Part shown: positions 23,735 to 35,800 of the stretch, in pieces
How the letters are laid out: each line of letters starts with the position of its first letter
How positions within the stretch are numbered: position 1 is the stretch's first letter
Origin: Undaria pinnatifida
Taxonomy: Eukaryota; Sar; Phaeophyceae; Laminariales; Alariaceae
Assembly (NCBI GenBank): GCA_012845835.1
Contig: JABAKD010000012.1
Span: 1,636,620 to 1,700,619 of the forward strand
Direction of reading: 5' to 3'
Length of the DNA stretch: 64,000 nt
Notes under the pieces: generated by a model
The model's database searches: none
Seen by the model: the letters and a program-made list of their open reading frames with translations, nothing else
What the model was told of the DNA's origin: nothing
Translations under genes and position numbers: made by a program

Positions 23735-23860
23735 AAATCTGCTAAAAACCGCGAACGGTTGGGATGAAAACTGCGAACGGTTCGGATTAAACCGCGAACT
23801 GTTCGGATGAAAACCGCGAACGGTTCGAATTAATCCGCGAACGATTCGGATTAAGCCGCC
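23735..23860. repeat. 27-bp array of CCGCGAACGGTTCGGA
   Basis: Five units of a near-palindromic CGAACGGTTCG core begin 55 bases after the LysM/UBA stop codon, probably in the 3' UTR or just beyond it. Confidence 0.7.
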
Positions 23861-23954
23861 GCTGGCGAGGAAAGTACAGAACGGAAACGCTCGGGAGGAG
23901 GGAGGTATTTGTAATATGTTGTCTGGGAGTTCAGGGGTATTTGCGGCGATTATC

Positions 23955-24335
23955 GAATCGCGGAGTATTGTTCCCTTGGACCACTGGCGCCCCTGGGGCC
24001 CTGAGGCTTTTGCGAAGGCTGTTGCGCGGCGCGGGGAAGAAAGGAGGGAAGAGCTTGACAGCCCCTGCCATCCGTGTATGAAGCTGATAGGCGGTGCAAG
24101 ATTTTCGCGGAAGTTATTGAAGAACGCGGGGTATTGTTCCCTGGGACCACTGGGGCCCCTGAGCGGGGCCCCTGAGGCTCTTGCGGGGCTCTGGAAAGGA
24201 GGGGGCAGCTTGACAGCCCCCGGCCATCCGTGCATGAAGCTGGTGGGGATTGCATGATTGTTGCGGAGATTGTCGCAAAACGTGGGGTGTTGTCCACTGG
24301 GGTCCCTGGGGGTCCCTGAGGGCCCTTGGGGAGAG
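23955..24335. repeat. Imperfect tandem repeat of about 165 bp
   Basis: Two full units and a partial third share TATTGTTCCCT-GGACCACTGG, CTTGACAGCCCC and CCATCCGTG-ATGAAGCTG. A G run of about 26 follows at 24338-24362. From 24370 to 25350 no gene or shared repeat is supportable. Confidence 0.6.
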
Positions 24336-25361
24336 GGAGGGGGGGGGGGGGGGGGGGGGGGGCATAATAGCCCGGCCGTATAGCTATGGCGCCATTAATT
24401 TTTTTCCTTTTGCTTTTGGTGACACCGGCCCCTTGTGTGTGAATATGCCGCTGGTGCGTCGTTCATTCATTTTTTTTTTAACGTTTTCTTTTGGGAGCAG
24501 TAATGTCTCCGATTTTGCCTCTGAATGTTAGCATGCGTTATTTGGCGCGGGCGCGCAAGGGATGGATGCGCGCGCTTGGCGCGCGGGGGGAGGGGGGAGG
24601 GGTGTATTCGTATCATGCATGGCCGTGACCATTGACCGTCGCATCCGTACGATGCCGGGACGGAGCACGTCGGGTTTACACCGACCAGGCCGACATTGCT
24701 TGCACCAAACGCACAGCGTCGTCAGGTGTTTGGCGAGTTGCGTGAATGGTGCGCTGCACCCTTCAAAGACCCGCTTGTGAGGCGGGCTTCGGTACCTTGG
24801 GGGGGGGGAGGGGGTAGAAGCAAACCCGTGTTATCCATTTTTTTTACCGTTACCACCCGTGAGGACAGCAGTACGCCACACCACTTCATTCCACGCAAGT
24901 TTTGGGGACAGTCGCTTGGGAGTTCGTGTAAAATATTTTGTAGTGGGATCAGACTCGAGTTCTTACTGTGTAGTAATGTGTGTCCTACCCCAATCTGGGT
25001 AGGTTTAAGTGCTGCAGGAGGCGTTATTCTGCAGGAGGGGGAAAGAAGCGGCATGTGCTAAGGGCACTACTGCTGCTGCTACAGTTGCCGACGACGCCAC
25101 GTGTGAATAACCTGTTTCTCCCCGTACCCTGGTTGCAAAGAGGACAGGCCCGACTGCTGTGAAGGTTGCCGTGTCTAGTTATACACGATCACTCCACTCA
25201 CGCGTGTTGATATTCATAGCTCTTGCGTTCTCACATACTTCTGAAGTTCAGTTCTGAGAGGGGCAAATTTCCGCCTTATGCACTCTCGGAGGAATAGTAA
25301 CGCCCCGACCACAAGTAAAGGGGGAAACGGGGATACCATAACATATGCGTACGACTTCGCC

Positions 25362-25458
25362 TCGTGTTGGGGCGTTGTCGGGGTAGGCTAGGGTTTCGCT
25401 GCGTGTTGGGGCGTTGTCGGGGTAGGCTTGGGTTTCGCTGCGTGTTGGGGCGTTTGAG
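25362..25458. repeat. 39-bp tandem repeat, 2.5 units
   Basis: Units contain CGTGTTGGGGCGTTGTCGGG and GTAGGC-T-GGGTTTCGCT. The NAPTRSET open frame on minus is a by-product. From 25460 to 26220 I see nothing supportable. Confidence 0.7.
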
Positions 25459-26228
25459 TGTGGGGGGGGAAATCGGGGCTGTGGTTGGTGCGGGACAGCG
25501 GGAAAAGAGTGTGGTGCTGTGTGTTTTCCATATACCTGTGTGCGTTCCATCTATATGATGTGCTCGTACGAGTATACGTACGATGTGTACATATATATCC
25601 CTTGATGCTGTGTGGATGGTGGCTTACGGCGTGCGTTTATGTGCTGGTTGTATGCGCATGTGTAGGAGAGGTTCGTGCGCCATTGATAGCTGCCTATTTT
25701 TGATGTGTCTGGCGTACATTACATATATGGTTCACGCCGGGTACCTATCAAATAGTAACGGTATGTGGTACCAGGGTGTGTGGTAACCGGTACACCACGA
25801 CATAACACGCCACACCACGGTTATAAATGAGTTTTGATGTTACCCTATATGGGTGTTCTTGCTGACAGAAGGCGCAGAGCTACTTACTGTAGTAGCTACG
25901 AGGATGGAGGGTTGTGTCAGTCCAGTCCAATTGAAAAAATGAATTTGGAAAATAGTCGATGAATTGTTGATTTGAGCTCTCTCGTGATTCGACAAATACA
26001 GAATCGATCATTGGTAAACTGGTGGGTCGTTGATACCCAACGATTAACGATACTGCTGCCTGTAAGCTTTGTTTTTTTTGTACCCTTTTAGAAAGAGTTG
26101 CAGTCAGTCGCTAGTCCCACATCCTGTCCCAGACTGTGGTCTCCAAACTTTGCTGCAATCCTAACAGGGGGGAACGGAAACCACACCGTCTGCAGAATGG
26201 TTGATAGAAAAATAGGTGTTTTGTACAC

Positions 26229-26441
26229 GCTTGCGCTGCCGGGTTTGTAACGAAGACCACTGATAGGGACAGCTTACGCTATACCTACAAAGGGACCCGA
26301 AGGGTGCGCCAGCTAGCGTTGGGCTGCGAAAGCAACTGAGTTAAATCGACACACGACGCGTATGTATGATAATACGTGGAAGTGTGGTGAGCTAAAGCTT
26401 CATTTTTCCCCATCCGCCGGAGGATAAAAAAAAAGAAAAAA
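26229..26441 (+). mobile_element. A-tailed SINE-like element, full-length copy
   Basis: The copy runs from CTTGCGCTGCCGGGTTTGTA to the A-rich tail after CCGCCGGAGGATAAAA. It is nearly identical to the 22905-23119 and 51607-51800 copies. Confidence 0.75.
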
Positions 26442-27553
26442 GTTTGGTACACGCGACGAGCACGCATGCCTTTTGAGAGATGATCGGAAATGAGATATTA
26501 TGTTGAAGCCTCAGGGGAGAGGGGGGCGGGGGGCTCCTACCATTTATTATTGCGAGAACGATCCCATACTAATTCCAAGCTCAGTTTGACCCCAAAGACG
26601 CGGGTGGGTTCTGGTCGGTTTTGTATGAGCGATTCGGGCGCTAATTTTCCCACGCATCGGGCCGACGAGATCGCCATTCATATGCATATGCCTACTTGAT
26701 ATCCCTTGGGGTAGGCCTTCACAGGCCCCTAATGCCTAGGGTCTAGTTTTTCGCTTGGGCTCTGGTGATAAGGGAAAGACGAGATAGAATGGACGGGACG
26801 GGAGCATCGACTCTGGGTGAACGCTCTGCCGCATGCGGCGTAGCTCCACGGATAGACAGCAGGAGGACCGTACGATACGGGTTATGACAGCAGCAAAACT
26901 GCCATGTGCCAAGCACGTTTATTGCAAGCGGGGTACGACGGCTAGGTAGGAACGAGAGAGAGGGGAAGGCTAGGTAGGAACGAGAGGGAAGGCAAGGGGC
27001 TCGGCGTGGCTGTGATGGCTAAAACAATGGGGGTATATATGTTTTTGGATGGCCGATCGACGGAGGATGGCGTGCGAGAGGCAATGTTTGGCCCTTTTGA
27101 CGCGCTTCGGAGGAGAACAAAATAAATGGTGAAAACAAAACATCTGCACTTTTTACAAGCACCAGCCACAAGAGGCAGCTCGGCATGTATGTACGCACTG
27201 CTGTATGCTGGTCAAATCACAGAAGATACACGGTATATCTCGTAGTAAGCTGATGAGATGTCCTACGATCGACAGCCACTTCAAGGTAACTTGCCCCATT
27301 CTACGATCACCACTCGTCGCAGAGAAAACTGCTCGAGCGATCCGCTATACCTGCTCCCCCGAATAGCACAGGAACGCGGACGTCAGGTTTATGCCCCCCC
27401 CTCCCAAATCCTACTACCCAGGTGCTTCGTAGTTTCGGCAGTGTGTTTGCGAGGTTTAACGCCACAACGCGCGCCAAGACCGTTTTCATTCATTCGCCGT
27501 TTCCATACCTTCATTCCCACGAAGGCGAACAACACCCATGCCATACTACAGTA

Positions 27554-27715
<162 letters not shown>

Positions 27716-28400
27716 AATAATTACCCCCTTCGCGCCCCTAGCATGTGGGGCTATAGCATTGACTTGCCGACGATCGAGGTTGAGGCGATCGCACCATTTT
27801 TAGCGCAAATATATACACACCAGGTACATACATGATACGCGTCCTCGTGCGAGTTTCGTCTGTGTACCTACTACCTGGTGATATCTAATGAATGGGTCTA
27901 CAGTGTATTGAATTGATCTACAACACAAACAGCGCGCGAGGGTATTATTGTAGTGGGCAATCACAAACGGAAGGGATTTTTTCCTCAGCTCACCATCGAG
28001 CCCCCCGGGTACAACACGAAAAACAAAATGCAGAAAAAAATCCGGGGGGGGGGAGGGGAACGATACAAAACAACGGAGAAGGTTGATACCGCCTATTTCG
28101 TCAAAACAAAAATAATATGGCAGCAGCAGTAGACTAAAGTATTATTGCTGCTGAAAAAACGAAATTCCAACTCTCCGCCAGGAAGAAAGATGGGCGCCAC
28201 ACCAGGCCACACCATTCTTCCTTTAGAGGGAGGACTTTATCCCGAAGCAAGTTCCATTCATTATTGGGCTTCGACCGAAAAATGTATCTCCCAGATCGAT
28301 ATTCGAAAAGTGTAAGTGTTTCTTCCTTCGGCGTGTACTAAGACCGAGATCTCGAGGTAGCATTTTTTTTTGCCATTTTTTCCCCGAAACGCTCAGGCTC

Positions 28401-28496
28401 CTTAGCCCCTTTAGGGCCCCAAAATCCCTCCCTCTACTAACTTCAAGTAAATTTGTCGAAAAGAAAGGGTTTCCCAATTGTAAAGAAAGGAGTTTA
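28401..28496 (+). mobile_element. 90-bp MITE, diverged copy
   Basis: The copy holds AGCCCCTTTAGGGCCC, CCCTCCCTCTACTAACTTCA and GGGTTTCCCAATTGTAAAG. Confidence 0.6.
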
Positions 28497-28632
28497 CCCA
28501 ATGTCGTCGGAAGGCCGTTCGTTCTTGATTCGCAAAAGTGACGGGTTTTTTTTTTGTACAACCCTGGCCACGGGTTTGTTCACCGGACTGCATTTAATTT
28601 TTTCAGTATGCTCAAAATCAGTTCTTGGGTTT

Positions 28633-28725
28633 TAACCCCTTTATTTAGAGCCCCCGAACCCCTCCCTATACTAAATCCAAGTAATTTTGTCCCCAAAAAC
28701 GGGTTTTCAGTTGTAAAAGGGTCAA
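28633..28725 (+). mobile_element. 90-bp MITE copy
   Basis: TTAACCCCTTT opens the copy, and GGGTTTTCAGTTGTAAAAGG closes it. The core is almost identical to 21303-21391. Confidence 0.7.
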
Positions 28726-28747
28726 GATGGTACTTGGAAGTAAATGA

Positions 28748-29342
28748 GACGCGTGCTACGATAGAGGTATACCTTTTTTTGGCGAATGAATATGGTTTCT
28801 GAATGACGGGGCTCCTTAACCCCTTTGGAGCCCCCGAACCCCTCCCTATACTAAATCCAAGTAATTTTGTCCCCAAAAACGGGTTTCCGGTTGTAAAGGG
28901 GTTTTAACCCATCTAAACCCGAAATCGTCGGAAATAGATAGGCATTTTTTTTTTCAAGATGATTCTCGTTGTGTCCCTAGGCCATGGGATTTTCCATCTC
29001 CGGGTGGATCATCATGGCAGTTTTATTTTTCTCCAAATAAGTTTTTTTGGGGTTAAGATGAATTGAAGACGGGTGCTACCATAGAGGTAGCAATTTTTGG
29101 CTATTGCAATTTTCTGAATGACTTAAGACACTCCTTAACCCGAAATCGTCGAAAATCGGCCATTTTTTTTCTTGTTTGCATGATTCTCGCGTTGTGTACC
29201 TAGTCCATGGGATTTTTCATCTGGTATGACAGCAGTTTTGTTTTTTTTACCCAAGTCAGGTTTTGGAACAAGTCTTAAGCTCCCAAATTGATTTAATCTC
29301 GGAAAAATAAGTGGTGCGCCTCTATCATCGTAGCACGCGTCG
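28748..29342. mobile_element. ACGCGTGCTACGATAGAGG-ended MITE, composite
   Basis: The left end GACGCGTGCTACGATAGAGG and the right end, its inverse at 29319-29342, flank a core with two CCATGGGATTTT boxes. A second left-type end lies at 29066, and the 90-bp MITE is nested at 28815-28905. It is probably two adjacent elements. Confidence 0.55.
28815..28905 (+). mobile_element. 90-bp MITE copy nested in a larger MITE
   Basis: The copy runs TTAACCCCTTTGGAGCCC to GGTTGTAAAGGGGTT. Inverted ends and core are intact. Confidence 0.7.
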
Positions 29343-29568
29343 AAAAAGGCGGTCCGCGCTACTTCTGGTTTTTTCGCGGCGCTTTGCACGTTGAGCTACG
29401 CGTGGCCCCCACCGGGACACGCGGCTGCTGCGGATGCAAGGCACCTCGCTGTCAGTCACAAGTCTGAACGCACAGACGGGCACGAGCCTCCGTCGACGAC
29501 ATCGTCGCTTCGACACGACTGGCGTTGACGCGCGAGCAGTGAGGAATGCATCGAACACTATCTCACTC

Positions 29569-29625
29569 ACCCGTACGTAGGTGCCACGCGGCAGCACCGT
29601 TGTTTCGGCACCCGACACACTCCAC
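29569..29625 (-). CDS. Possible isolated exon, unidentified
   Basis: On the minus strand a CTTCCAG acceptor is followed by IMWSVSGAETTVLPRGTYVR and a strong GTGAGTGAG donor. No partner exon could be joined. It may be a fragment or chance. Confidence 0.2.
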
Positions 29626-29884
29626 ATAATACCTGGAAGCGTGAATTAATAGGTCACTTATTTATAATCCATCCGCCGTTTGGGGCCCGCATATATATAT
29701 GTATAGCGGCCAAAAAAATACGACGATATTTGCGTTGGTTTCAAGCGTCTCCAAGTAGTAGCGTACGCGCGCAGCAGCACGAGTAGGATGTGATGCTGCG
29801 CCCGCGACTGATTCTACGATAGCCCCCCCCCCAAAGCCAGCGATAATCTTCAACGAACGTTGCGTGGCTGCTCGACACGAGGGA

Positions 29885-30180
29885 GGGACGCGTGCTACCA
29901 CAGAGGTGTTGCACCACTTTTTTTTTACGCTTCCTCAATTCGGGAGCTTAAGACATGATCCTCCCAAAAACTGATTTGGATAGAAAAAATAAAACTGCTA
30001 CTCCCGGATGAAAATTGAAAAATCCCATGGCCTAGCTAGATATATGTACAACGAGAATCATGCAAAAATATGGCCTATCATTTTTTTTATTTCCGACGAT
30101 ACTATTAGTAGGTCAAGGAGCCCCGTCATTCAGAAAACGAAATTGCCAAAAAAAGGTACACCTCTATCGTAGCACGCGTC
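29885..30180. mobile_element. ACGCGTGCTACGATAGAGG-ended MITE, 296 bp
   Basis: Inverted ends GACGCGTGCTAC and GTAGCACGCGTC enclose a core with CCCATGGCCTAG. From 30180 to 31190 only short unsupported frames are seen. Confidence 0.65.
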
Positions 30181-31194
30181 AAAAAAAGGGATGAAAACAC
30201 ATTCCTTTCAAACCATTTTCTTGTCTGCAAAGGAACTGACCAAAAGGCTACGGTATGAGGGGGACCCCCCCCCCCCCCCCCGATTTTCAGTATCGGAATT
30301 GAGCCACTCGCACGAATGACTCAGCATGCACCTCACGGACAAGAATGCTTCAGGGGTTTTTTTTGGGCAGCGTTCGAAGATAACCATTCCGTTGCAGATT
30401 GATTTCGTCGAGGTACACACATCCATCAAGAAAACCTAACCAACACCGCAGAGGAACGAAAGGGTTACTCGCGCCGCGAGTGACCCCCCGAGCCAATGCA
30501 AAAACGAAACCAAAATAAACCCCTTTACCGTCGCCTGGGTCGACTATCTTATCGAACGATGACGTGGTGCACTAGCTGTCATCGTCGCCGACCAGCAGTG
30601 CCCGATGCCGTAATAATCGGCAATTTTTTCGTCTTCATTTTTTGCCTCTCAAGCCTCAACAGTTGTTACCAAAAATACAGCCCCTCTCCAGAAAAAGAGC
30701 ATTACATTCTACAACGAGCTTGTGCTGGAGTGCTTGCTTGCGCTCGCCGCTCCAGCTAGCTCCCTGTTTCGATGGTCCAACGATGCAATACACACGCCGT
30801 ACCATAAGCCACCACAACACGTCATAGCCTGCGCCGAAGCCACAAGCTACCCGAGCAAGCAAAAAAACACGATAACAAGCCACGACAAACAGTCAAACAC
30901 CGACACACGACACCTCGACAATTAATAGCCAGAAAAACAGCCTCCATTTCCTCGCCCCTTTCGGTATCCGCGCAAGGTTAACCATAACACAGAGCTGCCC
31001 GAACAAAACACGACAACAAGAAGCCATAAAGAAGCCACAACCGATGGCCCCACACACAACGAGCTGCCAGACAACTCGCAAGTGCCCGAAACAGCGCCCC
31101 ACCGAAACCCCTACCCACATTTGTGAGGAACCAACTACTTGAAATTAGTGTGGGATATATTTTGCAGTTCCTAAAAAGAAATCCGCATCTCGGA

Positions 31195-31650
31195 CAGATC
31201 ACTATCTAGATCCTCAGATACTCTAGATCAACTAGATCACCTACAGGTAGTGCATCCTGTATCTGCCATCATGAGGTGTGCATGACCTGTATGTGCAGAG
31301 CACAGATCTAACGCAGGAAAAATGCAGGACTCCTCACGGGTTATGACCCGACCCGCCCCATCGTGTCAGGAGGTTATCAAAATCTCGCGGGTTGAGTGGG
31401 GTCGGGTAAGGAGGCGTTTCAAATCTCACGGGACGGGGCGGGTCGGGTCGGGTCGGGTCAGGAAAAAAAATAATATTGCGAGTCGGGACGGGTTACCGCG
31501 ACTCCGCCTGACCCATGAAAGGCCCAGGAACAATGTGCCAGATCATGCAGGTCGTACTGCTCCCACCCGGTAACACGAGCTAGACCATACAGATCTTCCC
31601 CCCAAAAAACTAGATCATCAAGCAGGGGTCAGTGATCTGTACAGCAGGTG
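31195..31650 (+). repeat. GATC-rich dispersed repeat, copy 1
   Basis: The sequence shares CTAGATC-type strings and CTCCCACCCGGTAACA with CAGATCTTCCC with 37250-37700. A GGGTC pentamer array (31386-31465) lies inside it. The CGGGT motif recurs at 52140-52300. Confidence 0.5.
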
Positions 31651-32387
31651 AAGGGTTTGCAGCACGGACGCCAGGTTTTGTTGTTAGTCAGACGGATTTC
31701 AGATTGTTCTGTTGTTATTGCGGCCTGCTGGATCAGTGGATGTTGGTGAATATCAAACACAACTACGTCTCCTTCCTTCAGGCACCCGCGCAAGGTTCAC
31801 GACAACAAGGTTCTCGCCTCTACTCCCTTCTAATGCTAACAAAAGCAACAACAACCACCCCACCCAAACCCGATATCAGGCCACGGAGAGCAACCGCAAT
31901 CTGTCAACGCGGAGCGCGGGGATAACGAAGCTTTCTTACTGGAACTGATTCTACGAAAGTCCCCCCAAAAATCAGCGATTTTCTTCAACAGACGTTTCAT
32001 CGCTGCTCGACACGTGGAAGGATGCTATGAAAAACAAAATCATACCCTATTTTCTTGATGGCAAAGGACGGTCAAACGCTGACGTCGGGGAGGGCAAGGG
32101 GCACCGTTTTTCAGGAGATACGACCGGGAGCTGGTTTCAAAACCGGCGATTTCGTTGAAGAAAAGCTGGAGGAGCTACCGTGGAACGACTCCTGAATTTT
32201 CGCTTTTCGTGGGTGATCCCGCCCCCCTTCCGCCTTCCCCCACCCCCGGCCACAACGCCCCCCCCCCCCCCGCCCCCCCCGGGGGCCAGCATTGCATACA
32301 GAGATGCGAGGGCCTTTTCTCTGAAAACCACGGCCATGCACGACACAATTACCCCTCGCCCCCAGAACGTGCGCTTCCTACCGTCAC

Positions 32388-32871
32388 TCAGGGGTTCATA
32401 CGCAGATGCTTAGCGAAAAACTGCTTGCCTCGGTTCACCGGCGAATTCCCGCTAGCCCCCCCACCATCCCCCCCTCCCCCTCTTCTAGGAGACCCCCAGA
32501 CCTCCGCAGGGGGGGAAGACGCACCGCTAACCTGAGACCCACCCACCCTCCCAGAACCACCCCCACTTCTACTAAAGTGCCCCGATCCACCCCCCCCACC
32601 GCCTCCACTGTTCTCGCGCCCCCCTGGGGACGCTAAGCTAGAGAATGACCCAAACCTAGCCCCGGAGCCGCCTGCTGAGGAAGGGGGGGATGAGGGGGCA
32701 ATGTCCCCTTCCCCGTCATAGTAATCTTCGCGAGCTGTTCCTCCTCTGTTGTTGTTGGATCGGCCACGTGAAGGGGGCCCACCCCCGCCGATTTCTGTGG
32801 CGGCTCGCTTTACGTCGACGGCACCCGGGCTAAGGGTGTGCTGGTAGCACAAAGTGCACAGCTCCTCGTAC
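32388..32871 (-). CDS. SEC3: Sec3 exon 22 with stop and Gly/Ser tail
   Basis: The exon begins with one base that completes Arg, then YEELCTLCYQHTLSPGAVDV, the normal Sec3 C-terminal helix. About 135 residues of Gly/Ser/Pro/Arg sequence follow, ending KHLRMNP and TGA. Sec3 proteins I know end soon after the helix, so the tail is an extension in this lineage. Confidence 0.85.
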
Positions 32872-35800
32872 CTGAACGGGCGGTGGCACCAGCAACACCA
32901 GCAGCGATGGCGCGGGGGGTGGGGGTGTGCTCATGAGTTGGTAGCGGAGGGGAGGGGGGGGGGGGCGGGGGGGGGGGGAGAGAGTGGGGGTGGGGGGGTG
33001 GGGTGGGGTGTAACGGTGGTGTGCTGTGGTGTGGCAGAAAAAGGAAAGAGCAAGGGGGGGCGTAGTTGACACAGAGCGAAGCGCAGGCGAAGGGAGTGGG
33101 CGTGGTGGTGACAGATCGGGGGGGGGGGGGGGGGAGGGGGGGGGGAGGGAGCGATTACTTATGTTGCACGCCGGAAACCAAAAAGCGAAGTGTGCGTTGC
33201 AAGCGTGGTACCTTGAAACATGGCAGAGAAGGTCGTGTCGGACAGTTTATCCCACAGCGATCCCAGCATCTTCGACGCGTGCGACGATAGAGGCGCACCA
33301 TTTATTTTCTGAGGCTCCCCACCTTAGGAGATTAACGCCTTTACCACTGGAAACCCTTTTTTTTACGAATTTACTTGAAGCTAGTACAGCGAGAGATTTT
33401 GGGGCTCTAAAGGGGGTCAAGACCTCCAAAAATTATTTATTTGAGAGCAAAAAACAAAACTTCTCGTACAGGATGAAAAACCCCATGGCCTACGAGTATT
33501 TGTAGGTATACAACAAAAAATATGCATTTTTTTTTGGCATTTTCCCGGCGATTTTGGGTTAAGGAGGTGCACCATTCAGAAACAATTTTAGCCAAAAAAA
33601 GGTATACCTTAATACCTTTATCGTAGCACGCAACCTTCCCTTCGCGAGTTACGTCCTTTGCTATTCTTGTCGCGCGTTTCTCGGAGTTGGGGAAAAGTAG
33701 GTAGCGGTTTACCAACCCCCCCCCCCCAACAAAAAATACTGCCTTAAGTGCATCTAAAAACCCCCGTAAAACAAACCGTGGGAGTACAAATACGCGTTGC
33801 AACCAAGCAAGTACTGCGCACAAGGTTTGCACCTCGAAAACATGGCGAAGAGCGTGTCGGATAGCTTGTCCCACAGCGGTCCCAGCAGCTGGCCTTCGCG
33901 TGTAACGTGCTTCACCATTCGGTGGTGCGTTGCTCGGAGACCCTCGGTCAACACCTGTACCCGATAACCGGCATGCATGGTAGGTGGACACATGCGCCAG
34001 GGACGGGGGGGGGGAGGGGGGGGGGGGCAACACATTAAAAATGAATCCAAATATACTGTAATACAGCAGTGGTTCCTCTATGCGCCGACATGTGCCAACA
34101 GGAAAAACTGGCGCTATAGCGGCAAACCGGCGCTACTCCGGACTGGGGAATGTATATGTTTCAGTATGGAAATGAAAAACTGTGCCATGTCACTGGCACT
34201 ACTCAACCGGCGCTAAAGAGGGACCACTACTGCAACGTAATGCGAGGAGATGGGAGCGGGGGGGCGCGGGGATGAGTAACACATTGTAAAACATGAAATA
34301 ATATCTACACCACCTCTCCGTACAGCTGCCTACATGAAGTGTACAACGTATTTGTCCATTTTCACGTCCGGACTAAAATCCGTCACCGCTTTGATCCCGA
34401 AGGGAACGGTATTGAGGACCGAAGCACCTCCGCATGCCTTCTGGAGAACCGGGAATCGTGCGCCAGGACGCGCATAACCTTTTTTCATCTATAGCCCCGC
34501 AAAGAGCACCGGTAGTACCTGTGGCGTAACGGGCTATCCTGACATATATCCCCACGGGTGTACTACTGATATGTAGGCGTTCAGGAGGCCTCCAAAATCT
34601 TGGGTCGGGTCACACTGGCCCAACGCGACCCACGATGAGTGACCCGACAGGTGAACGTTCCTGACATTATCACAGCTTCTCCGGTTTGTTGTTGACTACG
34701 GTGCAGGTCCACCTATCTAGCCGGGTGCATAGCGATGCTAGCCTCGGGCTCCTCCAAAGTCTAGGGGCGCAAGTGTTGAGGCGTAGACAACCGCTTCTTT
34801 GCGTGTCCCACACACTGCAGTCAGTGTCTTCAAGCAGGAGACTATTATCCGAAATTTCGGAACCGACCTTGAACAGAAAAACGTTAGTAACGCAGTGTAA
34901 GCAGGAAAATTCGAGGAAAATTCGAGGAAAATTCGAGGAAAATTCAGAACTTACCTTCATGTCGCCCTGCTTTTTTAGGGTCGCCTCGAGGTTTCGTCTT
35001 GGCTCGTGATACGTCACATCCGCCGCGCCCACCTTCGCACGCCATCAATTAATTAAATCATTCGTTTATTAGCAGAAAATCAAACGTTGAACTTATACAT
35101 CAAAGCGGTTACGCTGAATGTAGATGGGTAGAAAAAAAAATGAATGTGCACAACACACTATTATAGTGAGGCATGTATTGAACGGGGAAACGAGGGGTCA
35201 AGGGGAGAAAGACAGAACATCGATCAGAAAATCATACCCCCCCCGTCCCCGGGAAATACAAAACAGAAAATCAGGAATCCCCCTACATCCGAAAAAAGCA
35301 AGGAAGCAGCAACTAAACAGGAAAAAAGCAAAACAGGGATACACGACAAAAACCGAAGAAAAGAAAACACTAGGAAAAAAGGGATACATAACCAAAAAGG
35401 AAAAAAAAAAGAAACAAAACTCAGGCAAGGAGGAACAGAAAATACCCACACAGGAAAGTGGACTTTTCTCACCGAGGAAACGAGCTCCTCCACCCTGACG
35501 AAGAACTGGGTCAATGTTGGGAACTGGTAGCCCACCAGCCACTGCAGGTACCTGTTCAACAGATTATGGTCAGAAAGCAATATCAGGTCATGATGACACC
35601 AACCAGATCATACCAAACCAATCAGATCATAATTAGGTCATGAGGTACCTGCTCAACAGTTCATGGCCAGCACAATATCAGATCATGAGCTACCTACTCG
35701 ACAGCTCATGGTCAGCACGTTATCAGATCATGATAAACCAACCATATCATAGTAAATCAATCAGATCACGATCAGATCATAAGCAAATCATGCTCAACTC

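Larger units (their letters stand above)
33180..33700 (-). repeat. Decayed copy of Sec3 exon 21, split by a MITE
   Basis: The left part (33180-33273) copies the 3' half of exon 21 and its donor, still readable as SLWDKLSD. The right part (33632-33700) copies the 5' half (CCTTCCCTTCGCGAGTTACG). Between them sits the MITE at 33274-33631. The copy carries stops and is not an exon. Confidence 0.75.
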
